Position numbers and translations under genes: made by a program
The notes under the pieces: generated by a model
Databases searched by the model: none
The model's input: only the letters and a program-made list of their open reading frames with translations
Told to the model about the DNA's origin: nothing
In this document: positions 42,957-52,448 of the stretch, in pieces
How positions within the stretch are numbered: position 1 is the first letter of the stretch
Layout: each line of letters starts with the position of its first letter
From: Bacteroidota bacterium
GTDB taxonomy: Bacteria; Bacteroidota; Bacteroidia; JAHEXY01
Reading direction: 5' to 3'
Length of the DNA: 64,000 bases
Assembly: GCA_023251875.1 (NCBI GenBank)
Contig: JAHEXY010000001.1
Location: 62,001-126,000 of the forward strand

Positions 42957-45900
42957 ATGATGAAATATACAATAAGAATTGTTCCTATTACCCTTGTATT
43001 GGTTATTATTTCTTTATTAGCATATAACGATATTAAAACAGATGACAATTATTGTTTGAATATTGCAAAGAATTTTCATTTGAATGAGCAATATGATTCA
43101 GCAATTTTCTACTACAACAAAATTTCTAATAAATATATAGATAGTGATCCGAAAAAATATTTAACATGTCAAAGAGGAATCGGTAATGCCTATAACCGAT
43201 TGGGTAAATTTGATGTGTCAAATGAAATTTACTTTTCGGCCTTAAGTATTGCAGAAAAAAACAAAATGGATAAGTTTATAGTTGTTCTTAAATACGATAT
43301 CGCATTAAATTACATGTCGATGGGACAATCTAATAAGGCAATAGCATTTGCACAAGAGGCTTATTTAAAGAGTAAAAACTGTTTGGTTAATCAAAATAAC
43401 GATACACTAGCAGAAATATATTCCTGTATGGGCAATTCCTATAGGAAAATTGGTTATGCAGATAGCGCAATTTATTTTCTTGAAAGATCAAATACGATTA
43501 GAAGTAATATTGTTGGCATTACTCCAAGAAAATTAGGAATGAATGTGTTTAATCTTGGTATCGTATACGAATCTATTGGCGATTATGAAAGAGCATTAGA
43601 TTTATTTCAAGAGTCCTTAAATTATTATAATAAGGATACAGCAACTAAAGAAACATCTTTTGCAAAAGTGTATGCTATGATTGCCGATGTGTATAATTAT
43701 CAGGCGCGATATCAAGATGCACTTGATTATCATTATAAAGCCTTACATATTTTTGAAAAATATTTGGGCCCCTCACATTTTTATTGCTTAAGTGTTTGTG
43801 GAAATATTGGCTTAGCGTATGAAAATTTAGATGATTATCAGATGGCTAATGATTATCTAAAAAAAACAATACGTGGACTTAAAGAAAATTATCCAACCAA
43901 TATCCTTGAAATACGAACATTTTATTATGATTTATCTAATTTGTGTTACAGAACTAAACAATATGATGCTGCAATAGCATATGTAGATACTGCTATTGCT
44001 ATGCTTTCTCAAAGTAAGGATAATAATATATTGCATTTAAGTATTTATTTAGAAGGTAAAGCCAATAATTACTTGCAAAAAGGAAACTATTCACAATCAT
44101 TAAAATTATATGAAGAGAGTCTGAAAATGCTTGTTGATAACCATTATGGTAAAAAAGATATATCTGCATTGTATGCTGATATTGGCTCATTTTATTATGA
44201 TATGAAGCAATATGATAAGGCAAATGCTTATACAGATTCTTCTTTAAATGTTCTTTACCCGGGTATCAAATTTGAACAAGTTGTATTAAATAAAGATTTT
44301 CCAATTATTTCGGAAACCGAGTTTATAAATTCACTTCAGTTAAAGGGTAAAATATTAGCCAAAGAGAAACAGGTGCTTTTGGCATTAAAAATTTCAAACA
44401 ACATGATTGGTGTTTTAGAGAAATTATTATTTAATGGAAGAGATTATTCTTTGTATAAAAAAACAATTGATTATGTGAATGAATTGGTTTCAATAATTGG
44501 AAATGATAATTTGGAAAAAGAATACAAGTACGAACTATTTGAGCTTACAGAAAAAACAAAATCAATTTATTTGAGGAGTTATTTGAGAGAAATTTCAGCA
44601 AAAGAATATGCAAATATTCCGGATAGTTTTCTTTTTCAAGAATCTACTTTAAAATCTGAAATAAGTTATTATCAAGAAAAGATTCAAGATGGTGATGTTG
44701 ATTCTGCTAAGGCTATTGAGATGCAAAATATTGTATTTAATAAAAAAAATCAATATGAATCGTTGAAAAATAATTTAGAAAAAAATTACCCAAGCTATTA
44801 TAAAATCAAATATGATTTTTCTATCCCCCAAGTAAGTGCTATTCAAAAAGAAATGGCAGCTGAAAACAGTGCTTTAGTCGAATATTTTATAAACGATAGT
44901 AGTTTATGTGTATATACCATTACAAAAGATAATTTCAATTTGAATTATCAAAAAACAGATTCGTCCTTTATTGAACTGATCAACACCTATAAAAAATGCT
45001 TATCAGATTATAATTATATGAGTGCTAATCCCCAAAAATCTTATGAAGAATATATAAATAGTTCAACTAAATTATATCAGTATTTATTTCCCGATTCAAG
45101 TAGGCAGTTAATAGAAAAATATTCCAAACTTTTTATTATTCCTGATGGAATGCTGCATTATATTTCTTTTGATGCTTTACTTACAGACCAATCCAATACT
45201 TCAAATAGAAATTACAAACAGCTTTCGTACTTAATTAACAAGCACGAAATATCTTATTTAAGTTCTTCAGAATTTTTATTCCCAACAAATAATAAACTCG
45301 AAAAATCAAAAGACAATTATTTAGGAATGGCTCCTGTGTATGATAATAACTGGCTAGCTGAATCAAAAGAAGTATCAATATATAGCAGTTTTAGAAGCGC
45401 TCCCGGTAATTTGATCAATAACTCTATTGAGGTAAAAGATGTAGCTAGTTTGTTTAATGGAAATATGTTATTAAATGAAAATGCAAGCGAGGGAGAATTT
45501 AAAAAGCAAGCAGGTAATAATAAAATTATTCATCTCGCTATGCACGCTTTAATTGATGATAAAGATCCTATGCGTTCAAAGTTGCTATTTTCCCATACAA
45601 ATGATTCTACAGAAGATGGATTTTTAAATGCATACGAATTATACAACATGAATATTAATGCCGACTTAGCTGTTTTAAGTGCATGTAATACCGGTGATGG
45701 TAAATTAGTAAAAGGAGAGGGCGTAATGAGTTTATCACGTGCATTTATGTATGCAGGTTGCCCAAGTATTGTAATGAGTTTGTGGAAAGCAGAAGATAAA
45801 TCAACAGCTTCAATTATTGTCGATTTTTTTAAACACATAAAAAATGGAGAAGAAAAGGATGTTGCACTTAGAAATGCCAAATTAAACTTTATTCAAATTG

Positions 45901-46079
45901 CCGATCCTATTACATCTAATCCTTTCTTTTGGGCAAACTTTGTAGTAGTTGGTGATAATAGTTCAATTGATACAAGCCCGAACGTGTGGTTTTGGATATC
46001 TCTTATACTAATTCTTAGTACCGGTATTATCATGGGCATTATTTTTTTTAAGAAAAAAGGCAATTTAAAATCGTTATAA
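42957..46079 (+). CDS. TPR-CHAT protein (caspase-like peptidase domain), membrane-associated
   Basis: A 1040-residue protein. It has an N-terminal membrane helix (IVPITLVLVIISLLAY), about ten tetratricopeptide-like repeats (residues ~30-440; e.g. GNAYNRLGKFDVSNEIYFSA), a coiled-coil-like linker, and a CHAT domain (about 720-1000). CHAT is a caspase-clan peptidase domain. Its catalytic pair is seen as His863 (HLAMH) and Cys910 (SACNTGDG). A second membrane helix near the C terminus (ISLILILSTGIIMGIIFF) ends in a short basic tail. In family knowledge, TPR-CHAT proteins act as activated proteases, e.g. in CRISPR-linked systems, and many in Bacteroidota have no known partner. It starts 2 bases after the mfd stop and overlaps the convergent plsC-like gene by 6 bases. 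Confidence 0.88.
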   Translation: MMKYTIRIVPITLVLVIISLLAYNDIKTDDNYCLNIAKNFHLNEQYDSAIFYYNKISNKYIDSDPKKYLTCQRGIGNAYNRLGKFDVSNEIYFSALSIAEKNKMDKFIVVLKYDIALNYMSMGQSNKAIAFAQEAYLKSKNCLVNQNNDTLAEIYSCMGNSYRKIGYADSAIYFLERSNTIRSNIVGITPRKLGMNVFNLGIVYESIGDYERALDLFQESLNYYNKDTATKETSFAKVYAMIADVYNYQARYQDALDYHYKALHIFEKYLGPSHFYCLSVCGNIGLAYENLDDYQMANDYLKKTIRGLKENYPTNILEIRTFYYDLSNLCYRTKQYDAAIAYVDTAIAMLSQSKDNNILHLSIYLEGKANNYLQKGNYSQSLKLYEESLKMLVDNHYGKKDISALYADIGSFYYDMKQYDKANAYTDSSLNVLYPGIKFEQVVLNKDFPIISETEFINSLQLKGKILAKEKQVLLALKISNNMIGVLEKLLFNGRDYSLYKKTIDYVNELVSIIGNDNLEKEYKYELFELTEKTKSIYLRSYLREISAKEYANIPDSFLFQESTLKSEISYYQEKIQDGDVDSAKAIEMQNIVFNKKNQYESLKNNLEKNYPSYYKIKYDFSIPQVSAIQKEMAAENSALVEYFINDSSLCVYTITKDNFNLNYQKTDSSFIELINTYKKCLSDYNYMSANPQKSYEEYINSSTKLYQYLFPDSSRQLIEKYSKLFIIPDGMLHYISFDALLTDQSNTSNRNYKQLSYLINKHEISYLSSSEFLFPTNNKLEKSKDNYLGMAPVYDNNWLAESKEVSIYSSFRSAPGNLINNSIEVKDVASLFNGNMLLNENASEGEFKKQAGNNKIIHLAMHALIDDKDPMRSKLLFSHTNDSTEDGFLNAYELYNMNINADLAVLSACNTGDGKLVKGEGVMSLSRAFMYAGCPSIVMSLWKAEDKSTASIIVDFFKHIKNGEEKDVALRNAKLNFIQIADPITSNPFFWANFVVVGDNSSIDTSPNVWFWISLILILSTGIIMGIIFFKKKGNLKSL

Positions 46080-46871
46080 TTTACCAATAATAGGGATTCT
46101 ATGTTTTGCTAATCGATCCATTTCAGCTTGCATGATTTGAGTTACTTCTTCATTAATTTGTTTTAAAACTTCAGGATTACTTGCATCTTCTACTGAATAT
46201 TTTTCGATAGAATAAGGAGGCAGGATACTAATAGTAATTTGAGAAGGCAAGGGTAATGAAAAATTAGGTAAGTGACCAATATGCCAACCAAAGGGAAAAG
46301 ACCAGTAAACAGGCCATGAATGCACCTTAGTCAATTTCGTTAACCCTGTTAATTCGGCTATTTTTTCTCCTGATGAAAGCACAAATAATGTTTCTCCTCC
46401 ACCAATGCCCACGATGGGTAAAATAGGGACACGGGCTTTTATCGCTAATTCAATATAGCCAGCATGTTCAAAAAAATTGATCCTATATCTGTCTTTAAAT
46501 GGTTTGGTATTTTCTCTATCTCCTCCTGGATAAACCGTAAGTGCATTTCCTGTTTCTAATGCATGAATGGCATTTTCAGGAGTAGCTTCTAATATGCCAA
46601 ATGCTTTTTCGGGTAATTTTAAAAACGCAGCTACTTCATGAAAAACGTGATGAACCAAAATATTCATGGGTACAGGTAAATTCATACTGTGGTATTTGCT
46701 CATCCACAAAAAAGTTTCGGGCATAAAATGTACGCCCAAATGATTTCCCACACCCAAAAATGGAGTGATAGGAATATTTTCAAGCCCTTTAAATTTCGCT
46801 CGAAAATAGGTTTCAAGCATTGGCAAATATAATTTAGCTGCTTTTTTTACAAAATTTGCGTCTATATCCAT
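46074..46871 (-). CDS. Lysophospholipid acyltransferase family protein (PlsC-like)
   Basis: A membrane-associated acyltransferase of the PlsC/LPLAT group, 265 residues from the ATG at 46871. The catalytic block is GNHLGVHFMPE, a variant of the HX4D motif in which the acidic residue comes later. It is followed by VYPGGDRENTKPF and VPILPIVGIGGGE. The variant is typical of the group that includes diacylglycerol acyltransferase-like and hydroxylated-lipid acyltransferases, so the acceptor is uncertain. An ATG at 46904 would add an 11-residue N terminus with no family similarity. It is divergent to the NagB/hydrolase fusion gene (90 AT-rich bases between), which may point to a shared lipid or envelope context. 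Confidence 0.82.
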   Translation of the reverse strand: MDIDANFVKKAAKLYLPMLETYFRAKFKGLENIPITPFLGVGNHLGVHFMPETFLWMSKYHSMNLPVPMNILVHHVFHEVAAFLKLPEKAFGILEATPENAIHALETGNALTVYPGGDRENTKPFKDRYRINFFEHAGYIELAIKARVPILPIVGIGGGETLFVLSSGEKIAELTGLTKLTKVHSWPVYWSFPFGWHIGHLPNFSLPLPSQITISILPPYSIEKYSVEDASNPEVLKQINEEVTQIMQAEMDRLAKHRIPIIGKL

Positions 46872-46993
46872 AGTTTTGTTTTCGGTACAAATTAAAAATA
46901 ACATAAAAAATAATGATTATATTATTATTATCAATTGTTACATTATTATCACAAATAGATTAATTGCAAAATTAACCAAAGAAGAAATTTATA

Positions 46994-48832
46994 ATGGAAA
47001 ACAACATTAAAGCATATTTTGTTACTGAACCCAAGGGTAGTGCAATTTATAAAGCTCCAAGAACATATTATTGTAAAACAAAAACAGAATTTGATGAATC
47101 GGTTGCATTAGATTTTATAGTACATGCCAATAAAATTACTGAAAATGGAGAGCGGTTTTTGGTTGGGCTCTCACACGGGCAATCACCCTCAGGTCCTTAT
47201 CAATATATATTAGATCATTTTTCTGATTTAAAACATCCTGAACTTATTCGCTATACTTTTGTTAATTCAAAATTAAAAAGACAAAGAGGATTAATTGGGG
47301 TAATGGATGCCATAGCATTTGTAAAAAAATTACTTGCTGAAAATCTTATAACCAAAGATCAAATTTTAGGTCGCAGTTTGGATAGAGATAATTTTGATAC
47401 TTATAAAGATGGCTTAAACAGGACATTATCTACGTATCTAAAAAAATTAAATAAGAATGGATTAGATTATGTTTTTTTAGCTTCAGATCCGCGTGGGCAA
47501 GTTGCCGGAATTACCAGAACTTCAAAAGCATTTGATTCAAATGATATATGTGTTGTTGTAAAAGATCATATTGATTTTGATTTAACTTTTACGCCATCAT
47601 TTTTAATGAAGTCGAAACGCATTGCATTTTTGGCAACTAAGGCAGAAAAAAGACGTCCCTTGGCTTGGCTTTATTATCGATGGGGAAAACAAAATGAAAG
47701 TCCTAGTTTTTTGAGATTTATAGATGATGTTGAAAATAGAATGACCGTTTTTATTGACGACAAAGCATTAACCTGGCCACAAATAGAATTATTTAGAGTT
47801 ACGCCTTACGGCAATACCACCATTCGTATTGATATGGCCATGCCCTATAACGAAGATCAGAAAACAAAACTACCTGTTGTTTTAATGGTTCATGGCTTTT
47901 TAGGTTTAAATACTTTTGATGCTTTACTGGCTTTTCTGCCTTCAAAAAAATATGTTGCTGCGGCCATGCATTATGGCTCTATCCCCAATGATTTGCCTAC
48001 TAAAGAATATTCGCAATTTGTGACTGAAAATATTAATACCGTAGTAACTTATTTTGGTTCTAGAGGGCATGCCGTTTATTTGTTTGATCATTCCATTGCC
48101 AATACTTATTTTTTACTAATGGATAGAGATTTAGATAAACTACCGGGTATTAAAAAATATTGTAAAGGCAGAATTTCTTCCAATCCATTTTTTGGAGAAG
48201 AGGCCAAACATGCATCCATGGGTTTTATGGACAATGTGATATTAAAATCGAATATTTCAATTATTGATAAAGTTGTGTTTCAATCTGCCAGAACTTTAAT
48301 GGTTTTTGAAACGAGAAAAGGCGTGAGAAGAATTGGAATAAATTTAACCGATTGGCTCATCAGAAGAGATTCTGCTGTTAGAGAAAGTATCTGGAAAGCG
48401 GTAAAGGAACGTATACTTTTTTTAGTGTCAAACCTTGATAATATTCCACACTTAAATAGAGTGCCCTTGGAACAAACGCTATCACGATTACCTGTAAAGG
48501 TTTTTGCCATACAAGTAAATTCTGCTTTAGATGATTCAGCAAAATTTGATAAACAAAGAGAGCTAAACGATTTTGCAAAAAATAACATTCCGGTACTTAT
48601 TTTAAAAAGTGAAAAAGATGCAGTTGCAAAATTTGTTCCTCGTATTTATGAAAACAATAAAAATGTTCAAATAATTGATGTTACCAATCACCAAGAAAAA
48701 GAACTATTCAAAGAACATCTTTTTTACATGATCCATCCTCAAACTACTATTAATATTATTGATCATTTTATTAAAGAAGTTGAAGAAAAGCGGGAGAAGA
48801 AATTAGAGGAAAATATTATTTCTAATCAATAG
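46994..48832 (+). CDS. Fusion of NagB/6-phosphogluconolactonase-like domain and alpha/beta-hydrolase-like domain
   Basis: This 612-residue protein has two parts. Residues ~1-250 resemble the NagB/6PGL isomerase fold: VGLSHGQSPSGPYQYI in place of GLATGSTP, FVNSKLKRQRG, LASDPRGQVAGI in place of the GxDGHIA loop, and LTFTPSFLMKSKRIAFLATKAEKR. Residues ~265-600 look like an alpha/beta hydrolase: VVLMVHGFLGLN (oxyanion region), VYLFDHSIANTYF (nucleophile elbow with Ser but not GxSxG), KSEKDAVAKF, and a His-rich end (NHQEKELFKEHLFYM). The key catalytic residues of NagB are not all present, so the first domain may bind rather than convert a sugar phosphate. I do not know a characterised protein with this fusion. 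Confidence 0.7.
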   Translation: MENNIKAYFVTEPKGSAIYKAPRTYYCKTKTEFDESVALDFIVHANKITENGERFLVGLSHGQSPSGPYQYILDHFSDLKHPELIRYTFVNSKLKRQRGLIGVMDAIAFVKKLLAENLITKDQILGRSLDRDNFDTYKDGLNRTLSTYLKKLNKNGLDYVFLASDPRGQVAGITRTSKAFDSNDICVVVKDHIDFDLTFTPSFLMKSKRIAFLATKAEKRRPLAWLYYRWGKQNESPSFLRFIDDVENRMTVFIDDKALTWPQIELFRVTPYGNTTIRIDMAMPYNEDQKTKLPVVLMVHGFLGLNTFDALLAFLPSKKYVAAAMHYGSIPNDLPTKEYSQFVTENINTVVTYFGSRGHAVYLFDHSIANTYFLLMDRDLDKLPGIKKYCKGRISSNPFFGEEAKHASMGFMDNVILKSNISIIDKVVFQSARTLMVFETRKGVRRIGINLTDWLIRRDSAVRESIWKAVKERILFLVSNLDNIPHLNRVPLEQTLSRLPVKVFAIQVNSALDDSAKFDKQRELNDFAKNNIPVLILKSEKDAVAKFVPRIYENNKNVQIIDVTNHQEKELFKEHLFYMIHPQTTINIIDHFIKEVEEKREKKLEENIISNQ

Positions 48833-48883
48833 TCATTTGGATAAATATGAACATTGCCAAAGTTTTAAATTTTGGAAAAGATC

Positions 48884-51001
48884 TCATTCCGGATGATAAA
48901 TACGCTCCGCTTCTTTTAAAATAGCATCTTTATTCAATGACATTTTTTTTGTTTTTTGATGGGTATATAATTCCATTTGATCGTTATAATGTGGACTTGT
49001 TGGATTATTAGATGCACCGTATGCATTGATGGTTTCAATTTCTGTACTGTCTTTTCCAAAACGAACTAATTCGATATATGATTCTCCTGCATAAGCTTTA
49101 AACCTTCCATGTCCATGTTTATAAGGTTTTGAATACATAGCAGCCAACACATCGGGAAATCCAGAAAGCGGCATATCATCATCTCCCCTTACCAAGCGCT
49201 GCAAATTTCCTAATGGAACCAGCATAGTATTAAAAAATTTCATCAAATGTTTCTTTGCTTTTTTTACAGATTTCTCATACAATCTTTCAGAAACTTCTAT
49301 ATCGGCAATGCTATGACTATTTTTTTTATCTACTAAATTTTTTAAATAATAACCACTCAACATTACGATGCTGGCCTCAACACTTTCCATATTTGAAGTA
49401 TGGTCCCATTTTTGAATAAGACGCAAGGCATCTGCAATTTTAGGATAATCATCAGGATTCATTTCAAAAATTTCATTAATGTTTAAATTAAAAATACTTA
49501 AAATAGTATCGGGTAATTTTAAATCATATTTTAAGTTTTTAAAATCTTCAAAAGTAAATGCATCATTGTTTTTGATTAATGATTCTACTCTACACGAACG
49601 GTTATTTTTGATTAACTCATACCCCATGGTTTGATCGTAACAATCGGTCTTAAAATTTTCTTTTTCACAGGTAGCTTCAAATGGCGAGTTGTTTACATTG
49701 TAAATATATCCGCAAGATGGATTGAGCACTTGTGGTATATCTTCTAGTTTATGAAATTGAGTCCATAAAGTATTGGAGGTATTTCCGGGAAGTACTTTTC
49801 TCCAATTATAACCAACAGTGCGTTCAGGAACTAAGCCATTGCTTAAGTAATAAATGGTATCAAACTTATCGGCATAAATAATATTAAAACACGGCAGGGC
49901 TTGCATTTGCAAAGCTTTTTGAAATTCTGTGAAATTTTGTGCTTTGTTCATGTGGTACCATTGTTCGGCCCCGCGTATATCCATGTTTGCACCATAGCGA
50001 ATAGAATAAAAGGTGTTTTTATCTCCTTTTTTTGCTTTAAGCGTTGCTCCATATTTACTCCAAAAAGCTTTTTTCTCAATAGTAATGGGAATAAATCCAA
50101 ACAATTTTGTTTTCAGCTTTACTTTTCTTACTTCTAAATTGGTAGGCTCACCATCAAAATAATATTGGTATTTTTCTTTCGGATTCATTTGCAATTGGTA
50201 CACATCAATAAAATCTACAGAATTTACCGTGTGCCCCCAACCCATATTGCCATTGGTACCACAAAAGGCAGAAACTCCTCCTGGAAATAATCCCCCCAAA
50301 ATATTAAGCCCTTCTTTGCTTACCAAATGCGCTTCATACCAAGATAATGGTCCTTCGAGTGGTTGATGAGAATTAATGTCTAAAAAAGTTTCTCCATTGG
50401 CAGTTTTTGTTGAATTCATGGCAATGCCATTAGAGCCTATTACTTGCGAAAAATAAGGCTCTATTTGTCCATTATTGATTTTATTTAACACATCGTTTAG
50501 CTTGCAAATTAATGAAAACGATAACACATAAGCGGTTAGAATATCTTTTGGATTAATGGGGAAAAGCTTCTTACATGCCAGCTCTTGGGGATGAGATTGG
50601 GCATATGCATTTATGCCTTGTGCATAAGCATTTAAATATTCTTTAAATTTTGGAGAAATATCGTTTTCGTATTTTTCATCAACAACGGCTCTTGCTTTAA
50701 TAAGCTGCACTACATAATCAATCACCATTCCTTTTTTTCCTTTGTTTAGCCCTTCCATATTTTTAGCAGCTAAATAGGTTTCTTGAATGGTTTGAAAATC
50801 ATCTTCGGCATTGGCCCAAGCCAAGCCATATGCCACATCAGCATCGGTAGTGCCATAAATGTGGGGCACTCCCCATTTATCTCTAATAATAGTTACAGAA
50901 TCGGGATTAATAAGATTTGAACAAGTAGTATCTATTTCCGCTGCCTGAACAGACATAGAAAAAAATAATACATAAACGAAAAACAAATAGGGGGACTTCA
51001 T
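48884..51001 (-). CDS. Penicillin acylase family Ntn-hydrolase (PvdQ/AHL-acylase-like)
   Basis: A 705-residue exported precursor: signal peptide to about residue 20, alpha subunit with VTIIRDKWGVPHIYG and GLAWANAEDDFQT, then the beta subunit starting at the self-processing site VIG|SNGIAMNS, where Ser190 becomes the N-terminal nucleophile. Downstream, SHQPLEGPLSWYEAHLVS and GHTVNSVDFIDVYQLQM match acyl-homoserine-lactone acylases of the PvdQ type more than classical penicillin G acylase. The enzyme would hydrolyse amide bonds of acylated substrates in the periplasm or outside. Quorum-signal breakdown and use as a nutrient are both possible. It is divergent to the acyltransferase gene across a 229-base gap with a direct repeat and a hairpin. 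Confidence 0.88.
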   Translation of the reverse strand: MKSPYLFFVYVLFFSMSVQAAEIDTTCSNLINPDSVTIIRDKWGVPHIYGTTDADVAYGLAWANAEDDFQTIQETYLAAKNMEGLNKGKKGMVIDYVVQLIKARAVVDEKYENDISPKFKEYLNAYAQGINAYAQSHPQELACKKLFPINPKDILTAYVLSFSLICKLNDVLNKINNGQIEPYFSQVIGSNGIAMNSTKTANGETFLDINSHQPLEGPLSWYEAHLVSKEGLNILGGLFPGGVSAFCGTNGNMGWGHTVNSVDFIDVYQLQMNPKEKYQYYFDGEPTNLEVRKVKLKTKLFGFIPITIEKKAFWSKYGATLKAKKGDKNTFYSIRYGANMDIRGAEQWYHMNKAQNFTEFQKALQMQALPCFNIIYADKFDTIYYLSNGLVPERTVGYNWRKVLPGNTSNTLWTQFHKLEDIPQVLNPSCGYIYNVNNSPFEATCEKENFKTDCYDQTMGYELIKNNRSCRVESLIKNNDAFTFEDFKNLKYDLKLPDTILSIFNLNINEIFEMNPDDYPKIADALRLIQKWDHTSNMESVEASIVMLSGYYLKNLVDKKNSHSIADIEVSERLYEKSVKKAKKHLMKFFNTMLVPLGNLQRLVRGDDDMPLSGFPDVLAAMYSKPYKHGHGRFKAYAGESYIELVRFGKDSTEIETINAYGASNNPTSPHYNDQMELYTHQKTKKMSLNKDAILKEAERIYHPE

Positions 51002-51040
51002 AAAATAAAATAATTAAAGATTGTTCTTGGTGGGTAAATA

Positions 51041-51122
51041 CAAAATTCAACAATTTTTTTGAACAAGCCTAGTATTTTGCGCTTTACATTTATTTAATAA
51101 AATCAGCAGATGTGAACATCTG
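51041..51122. repeat. ~82-bp direct repeat flanking the acyltransferase/metallo-hydrolase cassette, left copy
   Basis: It aligns with 53856-53939 at roughly 85% identity by eye; both contain AAGCCTAGTATTT, CTTTACATTTATT and AAAATCAGCAGATGTGAA. Read on the minus strand, this copy ends in the frame FTSADFIK-stop, closely matching the C terminus of MqnD (FTSADFA-stop) encoded in the right copy. Confidence 0.8.
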
Positions 51123-51129
51123 TCTTAGA

Positions 51130-51156
51130 ACATGATCTTATTAAAGAAGATCATGT
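51130..51156. repeat. 10-bp perfect hairpin in divergent intergenic region
   Basis: ACATGATCTT (51130-51139) and AAGATCATGT (51147-51156) with a 7-base loop. It lies between the divergent acylase and acyltransferase genes and next to the left direct repeat. It could be an operator or an end of a lost element. Confidence 0.7.
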
Positions 51157-51230
51157 CGTTTAGTTCGGCAATATTTTTAATAAAAATATTACTTTAGCCA
51201 CGAATAAGAATTAAAGCAAGGATAGCGTTA

Positions 51231-52379
51231 ATGGAACAAAATGGATTTTCTGTAAATGAAAAAAAGACACTAAAAACAGATGGAGATAACCCTAGCGAAA
51301 GGATTTATTTTCCTGAACTAGATGGATTGAGATTTTTTGCATTTTTATTAGTATTCATATACCATCATATTTTATTTTCTACTATACCCTGTCTTTCTTT
51401 TTTGTTTATAAATGGCTGGATAGGTGTTGATCTTTTTTTTGTGTTATCTTCTTTTTTATTTACTAAACTTCTTATAGCAGAATATAAAAAAAACAATACA
51501 ATAAGTTTTAAGAAGTTTTATATCAGGCGTATATTCCGCATTTGGCCAATATATTTTTTGAGCATTGTTTTTTCTTTATCATACATCTTTTTACAACATC
51601 AGGAAATATCTAAATATATTGGAATTCGCATAATAGGTATGTTTACTTTTTCTGATAACATACTATCCTCAATTTATGGCTTTAATCCCATGTTTTCTGT
51701 ATCACATTTATGGACGATTAGCTACGAAGAACAATTCTATATTTGTATCCCAATTATCATATTATTATTGGTTCGTTCATCTACTAAGACAAAAGTTCTT
51801 TCTTTAATGTTAACGCTTATTGTGTTCAATACAATAAAATTTATGCTAATAGCGAATCATATAACTAAACTTGCAATATTGATGTTGCCAATTACTCGCT
51901 TTGAATCAATTATTTTTGGAATAGTTATGGGCTTCGGAGGTATGGATATTTTATTAAAAAAAATTAATCAAAATATTTTAAGCGTTATGAGTATACTTTT
52001 TTTTGTTTTAATTTGTCATATACCGCGTTATGATAACATCTCATATTGGTTAATAGTTTCTCCTTTAGTTGGAATGTCAACTTCATTGTTAACGTATTCA
52101 GTTTTAAATACTAGTTTTTTTAAAAAAGTGTTTACACATAAAGTGCTTGCGTTTTTAGGTAAACGATCATACGGATTATATGTATATCATTTATTTTGTA
52201 ATGCGCTAGCGAACTATATGATAAAAAGTATACCTACAATTCCATCAAGTCCACTTGCATCATTTTTTTATTCACTATCTTTTACTATACTGGCTTCTAT
52301 AGTTTCGTATAAGATTATTGAAACACCATTTTTGAATTGGAAGAAAAAATTTGAAGTAGTGACATCAAGGCCAATTTAA
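51231..52379 (+). CDS. Acyltransferase family 3 (OafA-like) membrane protein
   Basis: A 382-residue integral membrane O-acyltransferase with about ten helices. Family hallmarks are FPELDGLRFFAFLLVFIYHH near the N terminus with the conserved His, GVDLFFVLSSFLFTKLL, FYIRRIFRIWPIYFLS, and HLWTISYEEQFY. Such proteins transfer acetyl or other acyl groups to exported sugars, lipopolysaccharide, antibiotics or secondary metabolites; the substrate here is open. It forms a two-gene unit with the metallo-hydrolase that follows, and the pair is enclosed by the direct repeats at 51041-51122 and 53856-53939, so it may have arrived as a cassette. Confidence 0.9.
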   Translation: MEQNGFSVNEKKTLKTDGDNPSERIYFPELDGLRFFAFLLVFIYHHILFSTIPCLSFLFINGWIGVDLFFVLSSFLFTKLLIAEYKKNNTISFKKFYIRRIFRIWPIYFLSIVFSLSYIFLQHQEISKYIGIRIIGMFTFSDNILSSIYGFNPMFSVSHLWTISYEEQFYICIPIIILLLVRSSTKTKVLSLMLTLIVFNTIKFMLIANHITKLAILMLPITRFESIIFGIVMGFGGMDILLKKINQNILSVMSILFFVLICHIPRYDNISYWLIVSPLVGMSTSLLTYSVLNTSFFKKVFTHKVLAFLGKRSYGLYVYHLFCNALANYMIKSIPTIPSSPLASFFYSLSFTILASIVSYKIIETPFLNWKKKFEVVTSRPI

Positions 52380-52448
52380 AAATGAATATATTTTTACCTG
52401 ACAAAATTCTTCTCATCAGAAGAATATACTAAGAAACGGAAATCGCAT

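Noticed and set aside
42957-46079. TPR-CHAT protein as part of a type III-E CRISPR system
   Set aside because: No gRAMP/Cas7-11, no CRISPR array and no cas genes in the window, and the protein has membrane helices.
48847-48924. Short ATG frame of 25 codons (MNIAKVLNFGKD...) on the plus strand
   Set aside because: It overlaps the 3' end of the acylase gene on the other strand, has no family resemblance and no promoter; probably chance.
51130-51156. Hairpin ACATGATCTT/AAGATCATGT as a rho-independent terminator
   Set aside because: It lies between divergent promoters, is not GC-rich and has no T run.
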